From: Synergistaceae bacterium
GTDB lineage: Bacteria; Synergistota; Synergistia; Synergistales; Thermovirgaceae
Reading direction: 5' to 3'
DNA: 6,699 nucleotides
NCBI GenBank assembly: GCA_003446665.1
Contig: DMCT01000088.1
Span: 3,516 to 10,214 of the forward strand
How positions within the stretch are numbered: position 1 is the first letter of the stretch; each line of letters begins with the position of its first letter. Made by a program: the position numbers and the translations under genes. Below, piece by piece: positions 1 to 4,728 of this stretch. The notes under the pieces were generated by a model that searched no databases, was not told the origin of the DNA, and worked only from the letters and a program-made list of their open reading frames with translations.

Positions 1-588
1 GGTAATACCTATTTCTGGAGCAAGAAACCGATAAAGTCGCTTGAGGACCTGCAGGGATTCAAGATAAGGTTCTTCGGTTCCATGTCCGATTTCGTAGAAC
101 ACTTCGGAGCGGCCCCGGTAATGCTTCCTCACCCGGAGACCTATATGGCCATCGCCACCGGTACCCTTGATGGCAGCGGTACCGCTTGGTGGTTGTATCG
201 CGATCTCAAGCTTTACGAAGTATGTCCCTATTTTATCGGTCCGGCCTTCCAGGTACCCCAGGGGATGGAGCTTTGGGCTTCAAAGAAAGCATGGGATGCT
301 TTGCCCGAAGACCTCCAGGCCATAGTCGAAACGGCGGCCAAGGCCTTTAACACGGACTACATGGATGCCGTAACCATGGAAGAGCGCGAAATGTTCAACA
401 AGTCTTTCCAGGAGTGGGGAACCACTTACATCGAGTTTAGTGATGAGGACGTAAAAAGGATCATTAACGAATTCACCTTGCCCTATCTTGATAAGGTAGC
501 TGCAGAACAGGGACCGAAGGACGAAAGGGTCATCAAGGCGGTTGAGATCATCAAGCAGTTCATGAAAGACTATGGGTACATAGACTAA
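1..588 (+). CDS. dctP: TRAP transporter substrate-binding protein, DctP family (C-terminal part)
   Basis: The reading frame is open from the first base to a TAA at 586-588, giving the last 195 residues of a protein that is usually about 330-370 residues with an N-terminal signal peptide; start and signal lie outside the window. Family signs are the segment SLEDLQGFKIRFFG, whose Arg (visible residue 23) matches the carboxylate-binding Arg of TRAP binding proteins, then PETYMAIATGTLDGSG, equivalent to the 'YxALQTGxVDG' segment, and WDALPEDLQAIVETAAK near the C-terminus. The protein captures an organic acid outside the membrane (or in the periplasm) and delivers it to the DctQM permease encoded next. 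The style (AWWLYRDLKLYEVCPYF) recalls the 2-oxo-acid/chloroaromatic (TakP/FcbT1-like) subgroup more than sialic-acid SiaP, but the ligand cannot be fixed from this. A hairpin separates it from dctQ. Family assignment is secure; substrate is unknown. Confidence 0.93.
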   Translation, partial: GNTYFWSKKPIKSLEDLQGFKIRFFGSMSDFVEHFGAAPVMLPHPETYMAIATGTLDGSGTAWWLYRDLKLYEVCPYFIGPAFQVPQGMELWASKKAWDALPEDLQAIVETAAKAFNTDYMDAVTMEEREMFNKSFQEWGTTYIEFSDEDVKRIINEFTLPYLDKVAAEQGPKDERVIKAVEIIKQFMKDYGYID

Positions 589-609
589 AGGAAATACAAA
601 TACCGGACA

Positions 610-655
610 GAATAACCCCCTTCTCTTTTCAGGGGAGGGGGTATTCTTTTTAGGT
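610..655 (+). terminator. Terminator-like hairpin between dctP and dctQ
   Basis: The left arm GAATAACCCCC (610-620) pairs with GGGGGTATTC (637-646) with a single bulged A, giving a roughly 10-bp GC-rich stem. It is followed at once by TTTTT (647-651) and a second T run at 654-661. It sits 21 bp after the dctP stop and about 37 bp before dctQ, with no clear new promoter between. It probably acts as a partial terminator or 3' RNA stabiliser, making the binding protein in excess over the permease, a common arrangement for binding-protein genes. Confidence 0.85.
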
Positions 656-691
656 TTTTTTGGCGGGTAGAACATACTGGGGGTGAGGCGA

Positions 692-1237
692 ATGCACTTT
701 TTGACTGCTTTTATCCGCTTTGTCGACAATTTCAATGATCGCATGGGCAAGATTGTCGCCTTTCTCATTTATCCGATAATGCTCGTGCTGGTCTACGAGG
801 TGACAATGAGGTACATCTTCAACAGTCCCACCATTTGGGCCCACGAAACTTCATGCATGCTTTACGGAGCGCATTTTATACTTGGAGGAGCCTATGCCCT
901 GAAGCATGGCGCTTTTGTAAATGTCGAGGTTTTTTACATGCGTTTTTCGAAACGCAGCAAAGCCATTATCGACCTTTTTACATGGACCATGTTTTATGTC
1001 TTTGTCGGGGTATTGCTCTTGAAAAGCCTGCCATGGGCCTGGGCAAGCTTTTCGGTGCGCGAATTCTCCGACAGTACTTGGGGGCCGCCGGTATGGCCCA
1101 TCAAGTGGACCATACCCTTCGCGGCTTTTTTCATGCTGCTGCAAGGAATGACCAAGACAGTCAAAGATGCCTATCTAGCCGTAACCGGGCGTGAGCTTGT
1201 CCCCGCTTCAGATGTCGACGTCCCTGCTGGAAACTGA
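692..1237 (+). CDS. dctQ: TRAP transporter small permease, DctQ family
   Basis: This 181-residue protein is the four-helix small membrane subunit of a tripartite TRAP transporter. Hydrophobic segments lie at about residues 20-38, 54-70, 91-111 and 136-152. Typical family signs are R40-YIFNSPTIWAHE, just after helix 1, and KHGAFVNVEVF (71-81) after helix 2. I chose ATG at 692 because GGGGGTGAGG (679-688) is then a well-placed ribosome site; a GTG at 683 in the same frame would add three residues but would use that site as coding sequence. The length is normal for the family (about 160-190). The gene ends 9 bp before dctM, so the two are co-translated, and DctQ is expected to pair with DctM in the cytoplasmic membrane. 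Its origin with the upstream dctP as one operon is clear from order and strand. Nothing looks broken. Confidence 0.93.
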   Translation: MHFLTAFIRFVDNFNDRMGKIVAFLIYPIMLVLVYEVTMRYIFNSPTIWAHETSCMLYGAHFILGGAYALKHGAFVNVEVFYMRFSKRSKAIIDLFTWTMFYVFVGVLLLKSLPWAWASFSVREFSDSTWGPPVWPIKWTIPFAAFFMLLQGMTKTVKDAYLAVTGRELVPASDVDVPAGN

Positions 1238-1246
1238 GGTGATTTT

Positions 1247-2560
1247 ATGGATATAGAAATCATTTCTCTTCTTCTTTTCGGGAGCATGTTCCTCTTGTTG
1301 GCCCTGGGTCTTCCTGTGGCTTTTGTCCTGGGGGGGCTGGCTACAATCTTCACCTACATTTTCTGGGGTCCGGAATCGCTTTTTATCATCGTCGCCAGGA
1401 CATTTTCCATGATGTCCACGACCACCCTTGTTGCCGCCCCGCTGTTTGTACTGATGGCGACTGTCCTGGAACGTTCCGGTGTGGCGGAAGACCTCTTCGA
1501 GATGATGTACCGCTGGTCGGGGGGCGTCAGGGGAGGATTGGCGGTCGGTACAGTGCTTGCCTGCACGCTGATAGCCGCCATGTCGGGCATAGCCTCCACG
1601 GGAGTGGTGGTCATGGGCGTAATGGCTCTGCCTGCCATGCTCAAACGTGGATACGACAAGAGAATCGCCACGGGTTGCATCCTTGCCGGTGGAGTTCTCG
1701 GTCCGCTCATCCCTCCAAGCATATCATTGGTCCTTTACGGAACCATCGCCCAGGTATCCATAGGCTCGCTCTTCGCGGGCGGGATGAGTGCCGGTATCCT
1801 CTGTTCGGCTCTCATAATCGGCTACATATTGATCAAATGCTACAGAAACCCGGAGTTGGGACCCCCTATCCCCCCGGAAGAAAGAGTCGACTGGTCGGCC
1901 AAGATTGCTTCCCTCAAGGGGGTAATCCTGCCGTTCCTCCTTATAACCGCTGTCCTTGGTTCCATTTATACCGGCATTGCTACACCAACAGAGGCTGCCG
2001 CGGTAGGGGCCTTCGGCGCCTTCGTGTGTAGCGCCATTCACAGGCGGTTGAACTGGGAGCTTATCAAAAGCGTGGCCTATTCCACCATACAAGTGCAGGG
2101 TTTCATGATGTGGATCCTCTTTTCCGCCCAGGCCTTCGCGGCCGTTTACATGGGTCTTGGAGCTTCGAGGATGGTCGTGCAGCTCGTAGAGACATATGAA
2201 ATAGGCTGGTGGACGATGCTGATAGCCATACAGGTCGTATGGTTCCTCCTTGGTCTTGTCATCGATGCGTGGAGCATCCTGATGATCACACTTCCGATAC
2301 TTCTGCCCTTACTCCCCATGTATGGTTTCGACCCGCTGTGGCTCGGGGTTCTTTACGCGGTCAATACCCAGACAGGCTACCTGACACCGCCTTTTGGGAC
2401 CATGCTGTTCATGATGAAGGGAATAGCACCCAAGGGCATAACCATGACGGACATTTACCGGTCCATCACACCTTTCGTCATAACCCAACTGGTCTGCCTG
2501 GCTCTGTGTATAATGTTCCCCGCGGTGGTTTTATGGCTCCCGCGCCTGCTTTTCGGGTAA
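1247..2560 (+). CDS. dctM: TRAP transporter large permease, DctM family
   Basis: This 437-residue, very hydrophobic protein is the ion-coupled transport subunit of the TRAP system; family length is usually 425-440. Conserved blocks are AAMSGIASTGVVVMG (about 110-124), the loop LGPLIPPSIS (151-160), ATPTEAAAVGAFGA (245-258), LGLVIDAWSILMITLPILLP (335-354) and TGYLTPPFGTMLF (376-388). The Pro/Thr-rich broken-helix motifs TPTEAAA and YLTPPFG are the hallmark of DctM-type proteins. ATG at 1247 follows GAGGTGAT (1235-1242) at normal spacing, 9 bp after dctQ. The protein should have about 11 membrane helices and use a Na+ (or H+) gradient to move the carboxylate delivered by DctP. A strong terminator follows 70 bp later, so the operon ends here. 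The substrate cannot be read from this subunit. Confidence 0.96.
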   Translation: MDIEIISLLLFGSMFLLLALGLPVAFVLGGLATIFTYIFWGPESLFIIVARTFSMMSTTTLVAAPLFVLMATVLERSGVAEDLFEMMYRWSGGVRGGLAVGTVLACTLIAAMSGIASTGVVVMGVMALPAMLKRGYDKRIATGCILAGGVLGPLIPPSISLVLYGTIAQVSIGSLFAGGMSAGILCSALIIGYILIKCYRNPELGPPIPPEERVDWSAKIASLKGVILPFLLITAVLGSIYTGIATPTEAAAVGAFGAFVCSAIHRRLNWELIKSVAYSTIQVQGFMMWILFSAQAFAAVYMGLGASRMVVQLVETYEIGWWTMLIAIQVVWFLLGLVIDAWSILMITLPILLPLLPMYGFDPLWLGVLYAVNTQTGYLTPPFGTMLFMMKGIAPKGITMTDIYRSITPFVITQLVCLALCIMFPAVVLWLPRLLFG

Positions 2561-2631
2561 GGTCGGCACCTGGAAGGCAGAGAAAGAAAGATTACAATCA
2601 GCAAGGCATCTACAAGGTTTCAAGAGATGGG

Positions 2632-2670
2632 AACGCCCCCGGACCACAGGAAAAGGCCGGGGGCGTTTTT
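2632..2670 (+). terminator. Rho-independent terminator of the TRAP operon
   Basis: A perfect 11-bp stem, AACGCCCCCGG (2632-2642) with CCGGGGGCGTT (2657-2667), closes a 14-nt loop and runs into TTTTT (2666-2670). On the opposite strand there is no T run after the stem, so it is a + strand terminator. The convergent - strand gene ends at 2671, immediately next to it, and may use the stem only as a 3' RNA end barrier. Confidence 0.93.
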
Positions 2671-2952
2671 CTATGATTTTACAAGCCGGTACATAGCCAG
2701 GGTCTGGAGTGCCGGGATGCCCCAAAACGCGGGTTGCACCTTGCCCCAGTTCCAAAAATCCATGGCAAGCAAAAAAATCCCCACCATCAGGTACAAATAG
2801 GGGTTACGAAGCAATTCGCCTCTTTTTACAACAACTGAGTTGGTCGACCGGATCAGGACAAGGTGCATCACCAGATAGACCGAGAAAGCCACAAGCATCA
2901 CCCAGACCACGGGCAGAAACCATCCTGCCTTGATCCAACCAAAACAAGACAA
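2671..2952 (-). CDS. Small membrane protein of unknown function (93 aa, possibly 5'-truncated)
   Basis: I do not recognise this family. The 93-residue product has a first strong hydrophobic helix at about residues 9-34 (AGWFLPVVWVMLVAFSVYLV), a charged turn with IRSTNSVVVKRGELLRNP, a second helix at about 49-68 (YLYLMVGIFLLAMDFWNW) and a weaker third at about 73-90. The start is TTG at 2952; an in-frame TGA lies two codons upstream (2956-2958), and GGGAG lies about 9 nt before the TTG, a passable ribosome site. It is on the same strand as, and 130 bp downstream of, the citryl-CoA lyase gene, so it is probably in that operon. The other two frames just upstream also encode hydrophobic stretches, which raises the possibility that this is the C-terminal half of a larger, frameshifted membrane protein. 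The length and helices make a real gene likely; the exact start is uncertain. Confidence 0.55.
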   Translation of the reverse strand: MSCFGWIKAGWFLPVVWVMLVAFSVYLVMHLVLIRSTNSVVVKRGELLRNPYLYLMVGIFLLAMDFWNWGKVQPAFWGIPALQTLAMYRLVKS

Positions 2953-3092
2953 GAGTCAATTCTCCCGATAGGATAGACAAGATAGCCGGCAAGGAATGAG
3001 GGCGCTTGAAGTACAGCCCACATATACCCGTAGGAAACAGGACTGCAAGACCAGAGAAAGTTTGGGTGGTAAAGGGCTCTTTCTATCGACAA
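2953..3092 (-). pseudogene. Possible displaced 5' part of the downstream membrane gene
   Basis: Between the citryl-CoA lyase stop and the 93-residue membrane gene two other - strand frames stay open and hydrophobic. One starts at TTG 3092, overlaps the enzyme gene by 10 nt and reads PNFLWSCSPVSYGYMWAVLQ then APSFLAGYLVYPIG. Another, open from about 3082, reads FSGLAVLFPTGICGLYF then SLPAILSILSGELTLVLFWL and would join the membrane gene at ...LFW/IKAGWFLPVVW by a one-base shift near 2942. Either could be the lost N-terminal part, or the stretch could simply be spacer. No frame is clearly favoured by third-position GC. This is a suggestion only. Confidence 0.22.
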
Positions 3093-3853
3093 AAGGCCTT
3101 TTCGTTTTTCTCCCTTTCCCCGCCGACTTCGACGTCTTCGGTACAGGCAACGAGGTTGTAACGCCTGAAGGCCTTTGTTTCATACTGTTCTCGAAGGATG
3201 TGGCAAAGGATCCCGGGCAAGCGTCCCGCCATGAAAAAGGCTCGACCGGACTGGTACGGAAAACCCAAATCCGTGAGAAGGGCTCCACAAATTCCATCCA
3301 CATTCAGGGATATGCCCTTTTCCCTCACCAAATGCTTCTCCATTGCCAGAACAATATCTACATTTTTGCCGGAAAAACCAAGCGACCTGCGCAACTCGAG
3401 CAACGGCTCGACTCGGGGGTCACGATGATGAAGACGGTGTCCGAATCCCGGAATCCGCAACCCCTTCGAAAGGAAGGTCGCGACAAGATTTTCGACATCC
3501 TTTAGATTCAAATCAGTGTGTTCCTCCTGTAGGAACCTCATAACACCTTCGATCGCTCCTGCATGATGATCTCCGAAAGCAAGAAAACCGGTTGCTATCG
3601 CACACTGCAAAGGCACACCCGTAGAAGCTACAAGCCTTGCGGCTTGCGTGCTGGGAGGAGTTTCCCCATGATCGGCCATCGACACCAGCACAGCCTCGAG
3701 CAGCCGTCTTTCCACATGCGTAGGGATCCTCCCCTGTAGCAACCTGAACCATATGTCCGAAATCGAAGCCTTCTTTATCCAGACCCCGATGGCCTCGCCG
3801 TCGAGGGATATGAAATCCTTTCCGACAACTGTGTGAAAGCCGCCTACCACCAT
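3083..3853 (-). CDS. Citryl-CoA lyase / short citrate-synthase-family protein
   Basis: This 256-residue protein is a citrate-synthase-fold enzyme much shorter than true citrate synthases (about 370-430), matching the size of stand-alone citryl-CoA lyases, which split citryl-CoA into acetyl-CoA and oxaloacetate. The N-terminus GGFHTVVGKDFISLDGE aligns with the start of such lyases. The catalytic set is intact: SMADHGETPPSTQAARLVAS (58-77), H97 in GDHHAGAIEG (equivalent to E. coli H264), H139 in IPGFGHRLHHRDPRV (H305) and D186 in NVDGICGALLTDLGFP (D362). It could therefore work as a lyase, a synthase or on a related acyl-CoA. ATG at 3853 has GGAGG 8 nt upstream and overlaps the end of a 59-residue gene by 10 nt, so translation is coupled. 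No ATP-citrate lyase or citrate lyase partner subunits lie in the window. Fold and active site are certain; the exact reaction is inferred from length. Confidence 0.88.
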   Translation of the reverse strand: MVVGGFHTVVGKDFISLDGEAIGVWIKKASISDIWFRLLQGRIPTHVERRLLEAVLVSMADHGETPPSTQAARLVASTGVPLQCAIATGFLAFGDHHAGAIEGVMRFLQEEHTDLNLKDVENLVATFLSKGLRIPGFGHRLHHRDPRVEPLLELRRSLGFSGKNVDIVLAMEKHLVREKGISLNVDGICGALLTDLGFPYQSGRAFFMAGRLPGILCHILREQYETKAFRRYNLVACTEDVEVGGEREKNEKAFCR

Positions 3854-4023
3854 TCCCCGTCCCTCCCTATATGGCCGGGTTCGACTGCAGAGGCTGCGTT
3901 CGCTCCTTTCTCATCACCGCAAAGCCTGCGTTTACCCTCGGAGTCGACCTTCAATTTCAGATACAGCACATCACCTTCGGTAATGCTGATATTAAAGACG
4001 TTGTTTTCCCCGGTCGTCCTCAT
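3844..4023 (-). CDS. 59-residue protein coupled to the citryl-CoA lyase homologue (unknown function)
   Basis: A 59-codon frame runs from ATG at 4023 to TAG at 3844-3846. It has a very good ribosome site, GGAGAGGAGAGG, ending 8 nt before the ATG, and lies about 90 nt downstream of a strong promoter start. Its stop overlaps the start of the citryl-CoA lyase homologue by 10 nt, the pattern of translational coupling. The product begins MRTTGENNVFNISITEGDVL and continues with a short amphipathic beta-rich stretch (YLKLKVDSEGKRRLC), then a Gly/Ala-rich, soluble tail ending in GEWW; there is no signal peptide or membrane helix. I do not recognise the family. It may be a small partner subunit or regulator of the enzyme, or an N-terminal extension separated from it by a frameshift. 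The enzyme's own N-terminus already matches the usual lyase start, which favours a separate protein. Confidence 0.68.
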   Translation of the reverse strand: MRTTGENNVFNISITEGDVLYLKLKVDSEGKRRLCGDEKGANAASAVEPGHIGRDGEWW

Positions 4024-4054
4024 CGGGTAATCCTCTCCTCTCCACGGCCTTTTT

Positions 4055-4089
4055 AGTCCGGCCCTCTAACCTTTTGAAAATACCGGACT
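4055..4089 (-). promoter_or_regulatory. Hairpin in the leader of the citryl-CoA lyase operon
   Basis: A perfect 7-bp inverted repeat, AGTCCGG with CCGGACT (4083-4089 and 4055-4061), lies in the roughly 90-nt leader upstream of the 59-residue gene, with a 21-nt loop. On the - strand RNA it is followed by AAAAAGG, so it is not a terminator. It could affect RNA stability or be a protein-binding site; nothing further can be said. Confidence 0.35.
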
Positions 4090-4118
4090 GGCATCGGCCG
4101 AATTCATATTTGGCCAGA

Positions 4119-4147
4119 ATTGTAACAACATAGCCAGATTGGGTCAA
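4119..4147 (-). promoter_or_regulatory. Sigma70-type promoter of the - strand operon
   Basis: Read on the - strand, TTGACC (4147-4142) is followed after exactly 17 nt by TACAAT (4124-4119), close to the sigma70/sigmaA consensus. Transcription would start near 4112 and reach the ATG of the 59-residue gene at 4023 after a leader of about 90 nt. The position and strand fit the operon 4023-2671. Confidence 0.72.
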
Positions 4148-4169
4148 GCCATTAGTGAAAAGATATAAT
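4139..4169 (+). promoter_or_regulatory. Divergent + strand promoter-like element
   Basis: A perfect TATAAT (4164-4169) is preceded at 19 nt by TTGGGT (4139-4144). The spacing is 2 nt longer than ideal and the -35 is weak, but the -10 box is exact. Its -35 overlaps the -35 of the - strand promoter, so the two would compete. A start near 4176 would fall inside the palindrome at 4172-4183 and produce RNA from a stretch with no protein gene. Confidence 0.42.
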
Positions 4170-4171
4170 AC

Positions 4172-4183
4172 TGGTACGTACCA
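4172..4183. promoter_or_regulatory. Perfect 12-bp palindrome, candidate operator
   Basis: TGGTACGTACCA is a perfect inverted repeat placed just after the TATAAT box of the + strand element and about 25 bp upstream of the -35 of the - strand promoter. Its GT...AC half-sites resemble operators of GntR/FadR-type regulators, which often control organic-acid genes; that link is inference. It could equally be a chance short palindrome. Confidence 0.4.
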
Positions 4184-4428
4184 CGCAACGCGCCGAAAGT
4201 TTTTCTGCGCCTATTGAGCGAAATTTCCGGGAATGGCGCGGGTGCGTTGGGGATATCCTCCATCCGGTACATGGGTTTCACCTTATTTCCCGGCTGAATG
4301 TTTCACTATATAGATTCTCTCACCCAAGGCCCCTGCGCAAGGGGAAACGACCTGAGCACGGTATTCGGATTGCGGCCCGGGCCATGCTGAAACAAGTGTA
4401 ATTAATCCTTCGGCCTGGGCCGCATTTT
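4176..4428 (+). ncRNA. Candidate small RNA / structured non-coding stretch
   Basis: This stretch of about 250 bp has no credible protein gene on either strand. It lies downstream of a + strand TATAAT element and holds several possible helices: CAACGC (4186-4191) with GCGTTG (4244-4249), CCCCT-GCGCA-AGGGG (4330-4344), and a 12-bp stem, 4372-4383 with 4412-4423, followed by ATTTT. The last stem contains a G-U pair only on the + strand RNA (it would be a C-A mismatch on the other strand), which favours a + strand transcript. I do not recognise it as a known RNA family or riboswitch. Confidence 0.33.
4372..4428 (+). terminator. Long GC-rich hairpin with short T run
   Basis: GCGGCCCGGGCC (4372-4383) pairs with GGCCTGGGCCGC (4412-4423) over 12 positions, one of them G-U, around a 28-nt loop; ATTTT follows at 4424-4428. 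It lies directly beyond the stop codon of the convergent tautomerase gene (4431). It may end a + strand RNA and also act as a weak 3' end for the tautomerase messenger. The large loop and short T run make it a weak terminator. Confidence 0.5.
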
Positions 4429-4430
4429 AC

Positions 4431-4622
4431 CTACTTGTGCATTTCAGTCGCCGGCTTGCCCCCTATTACCCAGTTTTCCTTGGGCGACTCTTCGATCTTT
4501 ACCGTGACAGCTTCCACGGGGCAGCCGACTTTTTCGACCACCACGTCCGTTATGGCCTTGGCCAGTTCTATGTTCGAGTCGTTGCTTCTGCCGGCCCAGA
4601 GTTCGATTCGCACTATCGGCAT
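4431..4622 (-). CDS. 4-oxalocrotonate tautomerase family protein
   Basis: The product is 63 residues, the standard size of a 4-oxalocrotonate tautomerase subunit (62 after Met removal). ATG at 4622 has a near-perfect GGAGGTGA ribosome site 7 nt upstream, so the longer open frame reaching into glnA is not the start. MPIVRIELWAGRS supplies the catalytic N-terminal Pro1 and Arg11, and the C-terminal WVIGGKPATE matches the FGIGGELAS block. Numbered without Met, Arg39 of the classical enzyme is Thr here and Phe50 is Trp, so it is unlikely to be a standard 4-oxalocrotonate tautomerase; many family members of unknown substrate share such changes. Such proteins form hexamers of beta-alpha-beta units that use Pro1 as a base in keto-enol chemistry. 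It is divergent from glnA (107 bp between starts) and stands alone on its strand. Family sure, substrate unknown. Confidence 0.93.
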   Translation of the reverse strand: MPIVRIELWAGRSNDSNIELAKAITDVVVEKVGCPVEAVTVKIEESPKENWVIGGKPATEMHK

Positions 4623-4661
4623 GGTAATCTCACCTCCTTTCTTACAATAGCAGAACAGACC

Positions 4662-4677
4662 TTTCTTTCCTTTCTTT
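4662..4677. repeat. Mirror repeat in a polypyrimidine tract between the tautomerase gene and glnA
   Basis: TTTCTTTCCTTTCTTT reads the same forward and backward on one strand. It forms the core of a pyrimidine tract (4659-4677) in the 106-bp gap between two divergent genes. Such mirror tracts can adopt triplex DNA, but a chance low-complexity origin is as likely. Confidence 0.45.
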
Positions 4678-4682
4678 GCTGA

Positions 4683-4688
4683 TACAAT
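4683..4688 (+). promoter_or_regulatory. Possible -10 element of the glnA promoter
   Basis: TACAAT (4683-4688) is the best -10 box in the glnA upstream gap and would start RNA near 4695, about 34 nt before the ATG. The expected -35 position (4660-4665) is pyrimidine-rich and does not match TTGACA, so an activator or another sigma factor would be needed. No convincing promoter for the divergent tautomerase gene is visible. Confidence 0.3.
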
Positions 4689-4728
4689 TCTGAAGGAAAA
4701 CTTTTTATTTTGGAAAGGGGCGGAAGGC

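Noticed and set aside
683..691. GTG at 683 as the dctQ start
   Set aside because: Using it would bury the best ribosome site (679-688), which is ideally placed for the ATG at 692; the difference is only three residues and cannot be settled without experiment.
2956..3303. Long - strand frame of 115 residues across the 3' end of the citryl-CoA lyase gene
   Set aside because: Most of it overlaps the well-supported enzyme gene in another frame and it has no recognisable features.
2996..3505. 169-residue + strand frame opposite the citryl-CoA lyase gene
   Set aside because: Antisense shadow of a gene with a full catalytic motif set; no family resemblance.
4233..4313. 26-residue + strand frame (MARVRWGYPPSG...) in the gap before the tautomerase gene
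   Set aside because: No proper ribosome site before its ATG and no resemblance to a known leader peptide.
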